NCBI GenBank assembly: GCA_024305745.1
Contig: JAHRBS010000004.1
Span: 4,030,001 to 4,094,000 of the forward strand
Length of the DNA stretch: 64,000 nt
Direction: 5' to 3'
Source of the DNA: Polyporus tsugae
Lineage: Eukaryota; Basidiomycota; Agaricomycetes; Polyporales; Polyporaceae
Shown here: piece after piece, positions 37,230 to 50,890 of the stretch
Layout: every line of letters starts with the position of its first letter
Numbering within the stretch: the stretch's first letter is position 1
Program-made: the position numbers and the translations under genes
The notes under the pieces: model-generated
Databases searched by the model: none
Told to the model about the DNA's origin: nothing
The model's input: the letters and a program-made list of their open reading frames with translations, nothing else

Positions 37230-39679
37230 CGTATCCTGGAACCGACGTGGGCAGGAGAGCAGGGGGCAGCGCTGGGGGTGAAAGGCGAGCAAGAGGGGTA
37301 CATGTGGCCGCGCACAAGCCGGGGTGATCGGCCGGAGTCAAGCAGAGGGATACGGGCAACAGCCCAATGGAAGGGGACGGGATGCGAGATGATGGCAGCG
37401 ACGAAACCAACGGAGCGGACGGGGGCCCCGGTTTGGACAGCAGAACGTCAGATACGGGGAACGACCAAGTGGTACGCCAAACCAGTCGAACTCGAAGTTG
37501 TGGTAACTCCAGCGCCGACGCCGCGCCCAGCCGATCCATCCCGGAGGTAATCCATGCCCGCTGGTCCCCTACAGCAGCTGCGTTTCCATTCGTCCTCGAT
37601 ATCTGCGGTCCATGGCCAGTGAGAGCGTGGATGGATGTATGGCAAAGATGGTGAGCGTTTGAGAACGAGTTGGATGGACGGGGCGTCGTAGTGGCATCAC
37701 CAAAACGGCGGCAAAGTGGCAAGGCAGGTAATAATCCCGCTGTTAATAATCAGCTTACTGTGCCAACAATGATTTTATATTGATTATAACGCAATGTAAG
37801 TCGGCCGGAATCCTTGGGCCGGTCGCAACCGGCTGAGATGATGGGGGCGCTTGCAACCGCCTTGCCACCAGCTTGCGACCTCCTCCCAAGCCTCTTGTAT
37901 CTGCTTACTATCTTGCGTTCTCTTGCGACACTCTGGCAAGTACACCTCCCATCACATCAAACTGCTGGAGCCTTCCATCATGAACTGTACAGCACGTCGC
38001 CGGGGTTTCAATTGTGCTCCCTTAAAAACCTCCCCTCCGCTTCACTCGTTATTTCTCTCCCTTACTTCAACCCCACCGCCGTCGATCAGGAATACGGTAA
38101 GTCCTCCCTCAATTCTTCCCTCATTTGTGCCACGACACCACTGCATGCAAGGCCTCCAAGGTACGTCCCGCATACCGTACCAAGCCGGTGCTCAGTGTCT
38201 TGGGAAACACTGGGGTTGGCTGCGTCCTTGGCTTCTCTCGGGTGCGTCTCCGTTCTCTGCGGTGCGGCTCAGGCTCTCGCGATCGTCTACGATACTCCTC
38301 TGGATGCTGGCTCGCTGGCGGCATCTGACTCTCCTCGTCGTGTTGCCCTCCTGTCTCCGGAGCTCCCCTGGTCCCCATCACTGATGGACGGTGTCATTGT
38401 TGCCATCACCGTCACCGCCATTGTCGCCGTACAGCCTCCATTGCGAGCTCCCGGTTGCTTACTAGTACCTGTACTATGTAGATACCGCTTCTCTCTCATG
38501 TATGGCCCATTGTTGGTAGCTACTACAATATACATATTTTGGCACAATTTCTATCAAGTTGGATGTTTGCAATCAGCCTGGAATAAAATCTAGAACAATG
38601 GAATGCTTGGATTGTCTGTCATCCTCGCGCACCTTGCAACCTGATGGCATCATGGCGTTCATTGCCATTGACTTACTCATATCTTACAACCAACTTGCAA
38701 CTAGCCCCACCTCGTCATAGTGTAACTATGATAGATTGGGAGTTCACAATTATTACATTGCATAAAATGACATTACAATACATTGCAATCCTCTTGCAAT
38801 CCCCTGTAAGATCCACGCCAAAACGGTGATGGGCCTGTTTGGGCAGGAGGGGCACGCTGGGGACCAGTTACCCGCTTCCGATCTGCTGGAGGCGCGCGCC
38901 CTGACGCTCAAACCCTATCTGCACCAATCCCAGTAACTCCCTCTCTTCACTAGAAACGCCGTATTCGCAGACTAGTGCCACTATTCGGTGGTCGCACATA
39001 CAAAGTACACCATACATCTGAACGTACGTACGCATCTATCAGGAAAACCAGCAACCGAAGACAGCCTTCGCGTTTGCTCCTGACTGCAGTGATCCACTAG
39101 AGGAGCGGGTCTTCGACTCCGATCTTTCGGTACGTCGCCGAGCGCGTTGGAACTTGGGTCGATGCACCGCTGTAATGGCGCTTCATTGAGCGGCCTCCGT
39201 GCTGCTCCATGTCTGACGAAGCCTAGCCAAGGTGTTCGACGAATCGAGAGCCAGTCGTTATACGAGCCGAACCAGAGGATTGTGAGCCGTAGGATGGGAT
39301 AACAGAGAAAAACGGGGTCTCGCGAAGCTATCATGAGGCGTCGGCAGCAGAGATATGTCAGTCGCGAGACGTCCGACCCCAGAACGACAACAGGGATTTG
39401 GTATCTGGCACCGAACAGGCACGGAGGTGAGGTAAGCTCGAGAAACCGTCAGCCATGTCCGCAGGGTGCCTTGAGTCCTCCCAGTTCCTTCCGTCAAGGT
39501 GCTGCGCAGACGCTGCCATAGAGTCGAGCCAGAGCTGAGAATACCCTTGCCAGCACAAGTAGCCCAGCCGCAGGGAACGCCAGGGGTAGCAGGGCCAGTC
39601 ACAGGAGGTGGGTCGACGACTCGGGACGGAGGTGCCTTTTTGTCTGGGGTGCGCGACTCGAACCCAAGGCCGATTACTG
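37230..39679. other. Gene-free 2.4 kb including an AT-richer island
   Basis: I recognise no gene. The stretch from about 37720 to 38830 is AT-richer than its surroundings and studded with CTTGCAA/CTTGCGA words (for example 37850, 37872, 37912, 37922, 38566, 38631, 38695, 38781, 38792). It contains a 259-codon leucine-rich frame (37814-38593 +) with no domain, and a TTAAAA/CT-rich/GTAAGT promoter-like string near 38020-38110. A degenerate mobile element or a non-coding transcript is possible, but no clear terminal repeats with target duplication were found. Confidence 0.4.
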
Positions 39680-41060
39680 TCATTGTACCTTTTGGACACG
39701 TGCTCGGACATCAGCGTTACTTTCGGCGGGCCGGATAAATGGCTCGGTCAGCCACCGTCGACGGCCCCCGTCATTGGCCTGATACCATATTTTGCACGCA
39801 AGCCATTGACGTTCGCAAGCACGACAGACGATGCCATCTTCAAGCTGCGCGAGGCGGCACCTATTACATGATGGAATGGAGGGCACGGGAGAATTCGGAG
39901 CGAGGACGCCAGCCGGGGATCCTGGTCGTAAAGACGTGCTCAGCTGAGGTGTGGTCGCCTGGAGGAACTTGTTAAGGGTAATCCGGGCGCGATATTGGAA
40001 GACTGGCGAGTGAGATACAGGGGGAGTGGCCTGTGTGACTTGGATTGTGGGGGTCACTGCATGAGGCGTAGGAGGAGAGTGGCTGGGCGCGTTGCAACGC
40101 CGGGATGAAGACACATTGACCGCTTCAGCGGCATCCTGGCGCTTCGTTAGGTTTTTTACAGAACAAATACCCACAACTCACCTTGGAGATGTCTCCGAAT
40201 GACAATTCTGGGTCTTTGTCCACGGTGAGTAGCCTTTCCGCCAGGCCTTTGATGAGCCCCGGAGTGTGTGGAGGTCCGAAATAATAAGGGGGACGAATGC
40301 CGGAAGGGGGGCCCCCACTTGACATTGAACATGGCTGCCATCAGTTGTAGTCAGTTAAGAAGCGACACCAGAAGCCACTCCACCTAGCGACGCACCTCGC
40401 CGAAGTCTTCGTAGTCAGACTCCTCATCGCACACCTTCAACATCTATTTGGGGATCGTCACTCCGGATTTAGTGTACATACGTCAGCGTGGAAGACCGCG
40501 CACCTTCCTATGGGTGATGACGAACTGCCCTGTAACGCTTCTCTTCGACATCATGAGTATAACAAGATGAACCTCCACGCGTCTAACGCCTCACCTGTAT
40601 CTTTCCGGCCGACCGAAGAGCTCTGGGGTGGAACTCTCTCCCCGGATGCGACGTCGACATGGAAGCGAGGACATCGTCGTGCAGCGAGGACTTCGAGGTG
40701 CCTGGTTTGAGTCTTGAAGCCGCATATATGCACGCAGCACTTACCTCTTCCGTAGTAATCTTCACTTCCAGCTCCGGCATTATGGGTTTCCGCGACTTGC
40801 GAAGCCGTCGCCGGGCCCGCGGTTGGCCACGAACGGGGGCTTTCAGATTCTACGAGGTTCGCGTTCAATTTAGGTGAGACGGGAAGCGGATATATACTCA
40901 CAGGGTGCCCCGTTGCTATGTTGTGTAGGAACCAGGCGGTCTTCTCCTGAAAGCCGCACACCCGCTTCTCCAGCCTGAGCTCACCCGTTTCTACTAGCCG
41001 TGGAGACCAGCTCAACGGGGAACGGAGAACGTCACGCGACGTCAGGCTCTGACCGTGCAT
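39680..41060 (-). CDS. Unknown spliced protein with a Cys-pair (CxxC) cluster
   Basis: Six exons with canonical GT-AG introns join in one frame, giving about 300 residues, although no single ORF would reveal it. The order is MHGQSLTSRDVLRSPLS to FLHNIATGHP; a basic Arg/Lys block (RARRRLRKSRKP) with MPELEVKITTEE; GRKDTGQFVITHRKMLKV; acidic CDEESDYEDFGE; then PPYYFGPPHTPGLIKGLAERL and ELSFGDISK. A Pro/Ser/Thr-rich linker leads to the C-terminal segment CNRC-(10)-CRAC-(5)-C followed by GRRRWLTEPFIRP. The Cys spacing could form a zinc ribbon or knuckle. The basic block and acidic patch would fit a nuclear or chromatin protein, but that is inference. I do not recognise the family. The gene is divergent from the kinase, 338 bp away. 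The start at 41060 is the first in-frame Met seen. Confidence 0.6.
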
Positions 41061-41398
41061 GAGAGAAAAGAACGAGGGGCTCAGACGCAGTCTGGCTAGA
41101 AGACTGTGGATAGTGCTGTGGCCGTCGAAGGACCTCTGTCGTCGCCGTTTAGAGTAAACCCTCCGAATTCCAGCCCTTGGCCACAGTGACGAACGGGGTC
41201 CGAAGAACCCGGACCACCGTCACCGCAACTTTGGAAGCGCCGGGGAGTTCATGGGCGCCAAAACGTTGTTCGCGAAGAGGAGCGTGTCCACACGCGCGCA
41301 CTACTACCACCTCTCCGTCTCGTGTGCAATGCGTTCATACCCCGTCCACACCGCTCCCCGACACGACCACCACTCGCGCGAACGCTTTCAGAAGAGAA
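41061..41398. other. Divergent promoter region between unknown protein and kinase
   Basis: This 338-bp gap must serve both divergent genes. An in-frame upstream Met at 41177 could extend the kinase by 74 residues of Arg/Thr-rich, low-quality sequence, so I treat it as 5'UTR. Confidence 0.45.
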
Positions 41399-42944
<1,546 letters not shown>

Positions 42945-43040
42945 CGGACTGGCGAGACTAGGAAAAGCGGTGGGTAGCGTAAGGTACGGTATACAACATG
43001 GACAAGTGCACTACGGATATACCACTATACAATATAACAT

Positions 43041-46000
43041 CTAGCTTGCTACTGGTACTACGTTGACGGGTATACTATTCAGAGCATGATTATCGATCGA
43101 AATACCTATGTGGACGGTTAGCACGAGTAACGCCTAAAGACAATGGTTTGCGTACTTCTCGTGGCGTTTGCGGTCTTGTATATTCCGATGAGTCGATGAC
43201 TCAGCTCGAACATGTCGTTACTGTAAAACGCATCAGATGGCCGCTAGGGAGAACCTCCGTAGACCGACTTACCGCAGGGAAATGATGATGAACTGAGCGT
43301 TCTTCGTACGGTCCTTGATGTAGTTCGCGACGATGGAGACATTGCGGAAGTCCAAAGCAGCATCGATCTCGTCCATGAAATACAGCGGAGTCGGCTGGAA
43401 GTATTTGTCAATAACGACGAGCGTCGAGAACTTTCGAAAGGTGTGAGCTCACCTTGTAGACGTGCAGAGCAAAGACAAGAGCTAGAGAACTGAGCGTTTT
43501 CTCCCCTCCGGAAAGGTTGGAGATGTTCTTCCAGCTCTTCTTGGGCGGCATAACACTGAAGATGATGCCCTCTGAGAAGGGATCTATGGTATCCACGAGC
43601 TCTAACTCTGCATTACCGCCGAGCGTGATCATCTACTCGTCACGTTAGTTGTCGAATGCGTCGTACGACCACATCTAACGAAGGCTCACCTGGTACATCT
43701 CCTTCAGTTTCAAGGAGATCTGGTTGAAACCCTCCAAGAACTCTTTGAGTCGCCTGCTCTTCAACTTTTCGCACTGCGCCTTTTTTTCGTCCCTGAGCTT
43801 GCTGACCTCCGAAAGGTCCGCCGCACGACGCAGGAACTCCTCCTCGCGCTTCTGGTAATCCTTGAGGACGCTCAGATCTGGCTTCGCGTTCTTCACCTTC
43901 TCTGCGGGGTCGTCAGCACGAGTCCGGACTGGCACGGGTGTCTAGGCATGTCATGAACGCACCATCCAGCAACTCAGTATCTCCAAGCATCTCTGCTTTC
44001 TTGAAGGTGGCGAGCTCGGCCTCGGTGTATGTCTTCAGCTCGTGCGAGGGCGAGCGAGCACGGGCTTTACGCCCCCCAGATTCTTTCTTGACTGGGACCT
44101 TCTTTCCTCCATCTCCACCCTCACCATCGTCATCGTCACCGCTGCCATCATCGTCCACATCGCCACCACCGCCTGCGCCTTCTGCATTCGCCGCTTGGCC
44201 TTCCCCTTCCTCCTCGTCTTCGTCACTGTGAGAAAGTCAATGGGTGGTAGCAAGCGGTGTTTCACGGTACTCACTCGACGTCCTCGAGTTGAAGCGTCTC
44301 ATGCTGGGCCATCCAATGGTCCAGGGCCTCCTTGTTCTCCTTGAACTTCTTCCTGAGGGTTTCAAGCTCGCTCTGGATCTTCATCTCACGCTGCCTAAAC
44401 GCCTGGATCTCCTCCGTCTTTTGGTCCAGCTCCTCCTTAAGCTTCGCCAGGTCGTCACTCGACTGCTCCGCCGCAGCTTGTGCGACGTTGACCTGCTCCT
44501 GCAGCGCGACCATGTACCCTTGGACCTCCTCGAGCTGCTCCTTGAGGTCGGCCAGCTCCGCCTCGACTTCCTCGAGCTCTTGGCGGTTGGCCTTGAGGTT
44601 GTGCGTGAACTTGCCGAGGTCCTTCGCGGCCTTGGCCTTGGTCACCTCGGCCTTGGTGAGCTCGTCGTTGGCGAGGTTGATGTGGAGGCGGATGCCGTCG
44701 ACCTTGGACTTCTGTGAGAGCAGGCGGGCGCCACCGATCTCGAGGATCTTATTCTCAAGCGCCTTGATCTCTTTCTCGATGTCGTTGGCCTTGCCTTGCA
44801 GCTGCTCGAGCTGAGAGCTCGCGGCGTCGATATCCCGATCGAGCGCAGCGATACGTGCAACATCCCCAGCGTCGGGCTTGCTCTGGGACCTGTGGTATCT
44901 AGATGAGACGAATACTCACACACGAGAAGGGAAAGACAAACTTGAGATTCCGGACGATCTGCTCAGAATCTGCGATCCGCTTGTTGCAGTTCTTGATCTC
45001 GAGATTGAGCCTGTCGATCGCGTTGTCGATGCGAGGACCGGCTTGCTTGAGATCGTCAAGCCTGGTCTCTAGCTGCCGGAGCTGTTGCTGCGCCTGCTCG
45101 AGCTCACGCTGGTCTCGCTCGCTCTCCTCATGATACCGACGAATGGTCTCAGGAGACTCAGCGTCCGCCTGGAGCTTCGAGCTCATTGCTCCTCTCTGCA
45201 CAGTGGTACCACCACCAGACATCGTACCTGAGGAGTCGATGAGCTGTCCTGCAAGAGTGACCACACGCCACCGGCGCGAGCCGCCGAACGCGATGCGGTT
45301 CGCCTGGTCGAGGGTCTCTGCGACAAGCGTGTTCCCAAGACCCTTGTAAAAGGCAGGCGCGAAGCGTGGTTCTTTCGGCTTGATGAGGTCAAAGAGTCGA
45401 GGAACATTCTCGGGAGTCTGGATCCTCTCCATGCCGCGGTCGCTGAGCTTCTCGAGCACCATGAACGACGCGCGCCCAACTTGTTGGCTACGTAGATACT
45501 CAATGCAGGCCTGACCCTGCTCGACGGTGTCGACGACCATGTTGCTGAGCGCGCCACAAGCGGTGGAGACTGCCACGTCGAATCTGTCGGGGATGGTGCC
45601 AAGGGCACCAAGACGACCCTAGGATGTCAAGTCAGTGTTGTGAATGGGGAGAGACCGATGGCCACGTACATGGAAACCACTGATGCGGCCCTGATTCTTG
45701 AGACGGTTTAGGCCGTCAAGCACTCGGTTGTTGCTGTGATTCCGCTCCTGCGAAGACCTGGTTTCATCAGCCTTCGCACGGGAAGCCGACGCTTTGGCAC
45801 GGAGGTTCTGCATGTGGCTGTCCGCGGACTAGAACGCAAGAGTCGGCTCATCATGCAAACTGCAACAGGACAAAATTACCGACCTGGAACTCCCTCTCAG
45901 CGCCCCGGAGGTCGTTCTGGATCTTTGCTTTCTCTCGCTTGAGACCTTCAAGTTCGGCCGTCTTCGTTTGAAGCTCCTCACGAAGTTCCTCCAGTGACGC

Positions 46001-48739
46001 TTCGGCTCGCTCCCGTGCTGCTTTGGCCTCCTCACCCTTCTTCTTCAGAGCATCGCGTTCACTCTTGGCAACATCGATCTCAGCCTGCCTAGAGTTGATC
46101 TTCACCATCCAGGGTTGAAGCTCCTTCTGCTTGACTTCGATCTGGTCATGGAATACCTGCGTACGGTCTACAGGGGATAGTTAGGGAAAGAACAGCTGAT
46201 GATAGCAGACAACGACATAAACCTTTCAAGCTGTCCCGGATCTCCTCGAGCACCTTCTCCGCTTGAGAGAGGTCCGCCTCCAACTTTTCAAGCTCCTGTT
46301 TCTTCTCCTCTATCTTCGCGTTGCTATCCTCGATGGCATGTTCGGCATTGGTCTTGTTACTCTCGTCCTGCATGTACTGATGAGCTATTACCTTCTGAGG
46401 GCTCCCATAAACAAACTTACATCGTTGATGGACTTGGTGAGTTTCTTCGCCTTCGAGTTAGCATGCTTGCGCTTCTCCTGAAGACTAATCTGGGTCTTCT
46501 CCCGAGCAGCAAGATCCTTGACGGCCGCATCAGCAGCCTTCTTGACGTCCTATGGTGCGGCATGAGTACGACGCTTCGCAAGCTAGAGAGACAGCTTGCG
46601 AGCATACCTCGTATGCAGTACGCTTCTCCTCGAAGTGTTCCTCGAGCTCCTCCAGGTATTTGATATCGCCCTTATTCTGGCCTTGCTCTTCCTGTAGCTC
46701 CTTCTCTTTCTCGGCCTGGAGAAACTCTGATGAGCCCTTGCTACCGCGCACATAGTCAGCCACTCACGATCTTCTGGGTGAGCTTCGCATCGATGATCAA
46801 ACACTGCCAGATGTACCACTGCCACAGGCGAGATCGCGCGCGAGTGAGGTCGTTCACCATTCGGAGGTAGTCCTCGGCCTCCTTCTTCTGAGCTTCTAGG
46901 GCGTTCCGGTCCTTTTCGACAATCTTCAGACGATTGAGCTTCTCCTGTCGAAGGTCCGAGAGTCGTTCCACCTCGGCCAGTGTATCCTCGATCTTTTCCT
47001 TGTACTCAGCTGTGCCGATGATGTCCTCGAGGTACTCAAGAAGGCCATCGTCGTCCTTGTTCGCAGCCTTGGGTTTCATCTGTGCAATGGACTCGACCTC
47101 GCCCTATGACGTGGGTTAGCAAGATCTCGCCGCACACGAGACTGTGGTGCACATACCTGCAAGATAAGGAAACGGTTGTGATCCAAGTCGATGCCGCGAT
47201 CCTTCAACAACGTTTGAACCTCCTTGTATGTGCTTGCGCGACCGTTGATCAAGTACTTGCTGGTGTTGTCCTTGAATGCAGTACGCGAGACGACTAGGTT
47301 GGAGTTCGGTACGACCTCGAAAGCGTCGGGTCCAGGCTTGGACGGATAAGTAGAGTACACTGAAGGCCTGCAGAAAATGGCGATGCTTACCAAGTCGATG
47401 ATCTCCCTGAAGTGCACCTCCACGCTGCATTCTCGAAGGTCGGGGTACTTCGCCGAATTGTGAATAAGTTCGGAGAGTTTCCCTTGACGCATCTTGGTCG
47501 CACGAAAACCAAAGACGAACAGTAGGGCATCGATAGTGTTCGACTTGCCGGACCCGTTCGGACCAACGATCGCTGAGAACGACTGAGGGGGGAACTGTTA
47601 TACCAGGACACGGGTTTGTGTGCAAAACCGGGAAAACCTACCTTATGGAATGGGCCAATGTCCTGCCGACCAGCGTAACTCTTGAAGTTGATGAGCGCCA
47701 TCTTATAGATGACCAGACGCGGCTTGGGTCCTTCGGGCTCAACAGGCGGAGGCGGGGGTTGGGGTGCCTCGCGCGGGATGGACGAAATCGGGGGGTCCAG
47801 GAGCGAATGTTCCTCCTCGTCGAGTGGTGCTGGTGTCGCGTCCACCGCCTCTTCCAACACAGCGGCGGTGACCTCCTCAGTATCTTCCTCCTCCTCTTCC
47901 TCAGACTGCTCCCCAGTGGCGGGGCGCTCCTCCGAGGAAGCAGCTTGGGCGGGCATAGGGTCATTGTCCAACTCCGGCTCGGATTCATGCTGGGGTTCCT
48001 GCTTCACCGCTGCGTCCGCCATCTCCTCGTCCTCATCCTGCGCCACTTCCTCCTCCTTCACCGGCGTCATCTCCTTCCCCTTCCGCTCCCTCGATGGTTG
48101 CGACGGTCCGGGCTGGGCTTCGTCGTCCGAGGAGTCGAGCACGTAAATCTCCTTAGGTCTTCGTTTCCCGCGCGTCGCAGTAGTCTTTGGCAAGGGCTTG
48201 AGTTCTATCTTCTCGCCGTTCTCGCCCTCCTCGTAACCATCCTCGTTCTCGGAGTCGATGACGATGGTCGAGATGCGTCTTGTCGAGCGCGAAGCCCTGG
48301 ATGTTGCGATCGTCTTTCTCCTCGGGAGGGAGGTCTCCGTAGACTCGGGCTTGATGGAAGAGGCCCGCGTCTTCCGGGTCGCAGGAGCGGGGGCGGGGGC
48401 CGCGGATGCCCTTGATGGCGGCTTTCGCGACCTGGTCTTCGGTGCCTCCTCAGGCTTCTCGTCCTCGTCCTCCGTCTCTAATGACGAGCGCGACTTCTTC
48501 TTGGGTGGTAGAGTATCCTCCTCAGCCTCCTGCACCTCCTCCAAAGCCTTCTTCGACCGTGTAGATGCCTTTACTTTGGATGCGGGCTGCACCAAGGTTG
48601 ACTTGCGCGTGCGGGACGCGGGCTTGACCTCTTCTTCCTCCTCGTCTTCGATCCCCACGGGTGCATTGCGCTTGCGTTTCGACGTCGATGCGTCCGGTTC
48701 GACAGACGCGCGCGACCTAGAGGAACGTCTTGGTGGCAT
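43041..48739 (-). CDS. SMC4: Condensin SMC4 ATPase subunit
   Basis: SMC4 pairs with SMC2 as the ATPase core of condensin, compacting chromosomes in mitosis. The protein starts MPPRRSSRSRASVEPDAST and has an unusually long N-terminal tail, about 330 acidic and Pro-rich residues. The head follows: PRLVIYKMALINFKSYAG, then Walker A GPNGSGKSNTIDALLF. Long coiled coils of Glu/Lys/Leu/Gln-rich exons follow, with a hinge around VGRASFMVLEKLSDRG and WRVVTLAGQLIDSSGTMSGG. The second coil leads to the signature LSGGEKTLSSLALVFALH and Walker B PLYFMDEIDAALDFRN. The last exon (43041 to about 43099) gives NATRSISIDNHAL and a stop. About a dozen introns. A further in-frame Met at 48838 would add 33 residues. 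Confidence 0.95.
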
Positions 48740-48991
48740 GGAGGTCTTGAGGGTGAATGTTGAAACGGTTGTCGGGGGGGGAGGGGTAATGGGGGTTATG
48801 AGTGTTGTGGACAAGTTCAGGCCCGAACCGTCGGCCACGACGCGTCGCGTGTGTCACACGTGACATGCGCGTTCGCGTGACTATCAGTCGGAGGGGTCGC
48901 TAGAAAACCTAGATTGCGTGGCGAATGTACAGAGCAGCGACTGGAACAGTGTCTATGTAATACAGGTATGTTGAGTCTTCATTGGGAATAG

Positions 48992-50890
48992 CTACCAGTC
49001 CTCCCAACCCGCCTCAAGGCCCTCGGTGACTCTCCACAACTTCTCGCCCAACCATGTCCGTACACGCTCTTCATCTCCAGCTTCCGCGCCCTCGTCGAGA
49101 ATGGTCATGTCGCCCTTCTCCCAAAGAGATGTTATAGACCATCCAACGACAAGCATGCCAGGCGGCCGCTGCTCTCCGACACTCTCGAGCGCCGCGGTGA
49201 TGTCGCGCAGTGTTGAGACGATCACCCGTTGGTCGGGCATAGACGCACGTTCGATGAGGGCAATGGGTGTCGAAGATGGGTACGCAGGCCCGTCTCGACG
49301 TTTGGTGACCTCTACACCGTCCAACTGGAGCGTCTCCAACACTTGAGGTAGTCGAGCGACGCCCATGAGGATGATGAGTGTTCGCCCACGGTCGTACCCC
49401 GGTAGCTTGACCTCCTTGCCTGCGCGACCAACGCCCGTACAAACAACGAACGACTCGGCGGCGCCCCGTTGCGTAACGGGGATGCCCGCAAAAGTGGGAC
49501 CAGCGAGGGCAGAACTGACCCCGGGTACAACGACAGGTTCGAATCCGTGTGCCCGAAAGTAAAGGACTTCCTCGCCGGCGCGACCATACACAGTGGGGTC
49601 GCCTTGTTTCAACTATGCCATCGGTCAGATGAGAGTTCAGTCGAGGAGTGGAGCAATGCAGACGCTCACCCGAACAACTGTCAGGCCCCGTTTGGCAGCT
49701 TCCACTGCCGCTTCCATGAGCTCCTGCTGGGCGCCGTCCGCATTTCCGGGGAACTTCCTGGCGATACGAACTTCGACTCCGGAGGGAATAAGAGCGAGTA
49801 CGGCATCCGGGACCAATTTGTCAGAGAGGACCAGCTGAGCATGCTTCGTGAGGGCTGCATGTGTAGCGACGGTCAAGAGAGAGGGATGTCCAGGCCCAGA
49901 GCCCACCAAAAATATACGACCGCGACGAGCTGGGGAAAGGACAAGGCCATGCACCGGTGTGGTGGTGCAACCTTCTGCATGGGATGGATCGTCCGTCGAA
50001 GGAGAGGTCGTACCACGGAGTCCCTCGCGTCCGTCCAAGACAGCGGCCACGTCCTCGTCGGACATCTGTGCGAGTCGCCGTATCGACCAGTACTCGCTGA
50101 CCTGCGCGACCCACTTCATCCGCCTCCGCCCACGTTCCTTCTCCGTCTCCTCCATCGTCCGCTGCGGTACGGGCTCGTTCGGAGTGACGGGTGCGCCGTC
50201 CTCGTTCAGATCCTGTTCCTCTGCATCTCCTTGCGACTTCTTGGCCTGCGCCCTCAGCCTTCCTATCTTCTCCACTGCGCTGCCAAGCTCCTTCGGGAGG
50301 CTCGCGACAATATCTCGCCGAATGCGACCGGCCAACCTACAGCCGTGACCATTGGTAGTGACACCTACTTGCAAGGGGGATGCCCTCCCCGTCTCCGAGC
50401 TGGGAAAGCGATGTGTCGACAGGAAGGTGAAGTCACAGAGGTCTGGCATGTCGGCAACGGTGACGGGGATTTGGCGGTGGCGGGATTCGCGTCGAATAGA
50501 GAACGCGGAGTCGTAGCTGCGGCGGTATCCGGTGGGTCCAACAAGGGTGTCGACAACACACACCATAGCTGGCTTGGTGGGAAGCTGGTAGATGAAGGTG
50601 TCGAGGGCCTTTCCGTCGCGCCAATGGTCGTCTGGTCCAGCCTGAGAGCAGGGGAGGGCGTCAAAATCGAAGAGTTCGAGCTGCTTCTGGCTGGCCCGCC
50701 ACCGCAGCTCCTCGCAGGCCCCATCGAGGCCGCCCTTAGCGACGACTACGACGATAGCGTTCGCTTCAAGTGCGGCGAATGCGCGCGAGGCGGCAAGAGT
50801 GTTTCCGCCGACAATGATGACAATCCTCTGTACCGGTTGGAAGGCCACCAGGAGGGACGCCCCTCCTACAGGCTTTGGGAATGCTTCCAT
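48992..50890 (-). CDS. MET1: Uroporphyrinogen-III C-methyltransferase with N-terminal Rossmann domain (siroheme synthesis)
   Basis: It makes precorrin-2 for siroheme, the cofactor of sulfite and nitrite reductases. The start MEAFPKPVGGASLLVAF leads into a Rossmann fold, RIVIIVGGNTLAASRAFAAL, resembling the precorrin-2 dehydrogenase (Met8) domain. After about 270 residues the methyltransferase begins at GRIFLVGSGPGHPSLLTVAT (SAM site). KFPGNADGAQQELMEAAV and, after one intron, KQGDPTVYGRAGEEVLYFRA, VPGVSSALAGPTFAGIPVTQ and RTLIILMGVARLPQVL follow. The end is at 48992. This is the CysG-like domain order. Whether the N-terminal half is a working dehydrogenase cannot be told from sequence. An upstream in-frame extension to 51292 exists but overlaps the SRP14 promoter and exons, so 50890 is preferred. 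Divergent from SRP14. Confidence 0.9.

Noticed and set aside
37795..38688. Solo LTR with TGTAAG...CTTACA ends
   Set aside because: The ends have the right TG...CA form, but the flanking 5-mers do not match as a target duplication and no internal retroelement coding remains.
39655..39665. GACTCGAACCC, a minus-strand B-box-like string
   Set aside because: The flanks do not pair into a T-stem and no A-box or cloverleaf could be drawn.
44244..44814. Long plus-strand frames across SMC4
   Set aside because: They are antisense shadows of the SMC4 coiled-coil exons, as their Leu/Ser-rich composition shows.
49536..49546. GGTTCGAATCC, a perfect tRNA B-box
   Set aside because: The flanking bases cannot form a T-stem, and the site lies inside a conserved methyltransferase exon.
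48838..50890. Upstream in-frame starts for SMC4 (48838) and MET1 (to 51292)
   Set aside because: The MET1 extension overlaps SRP14 exons, and the SMC4 extension (MADGSGLNLSTTL) is not family-like; both are kept only as alternatives.
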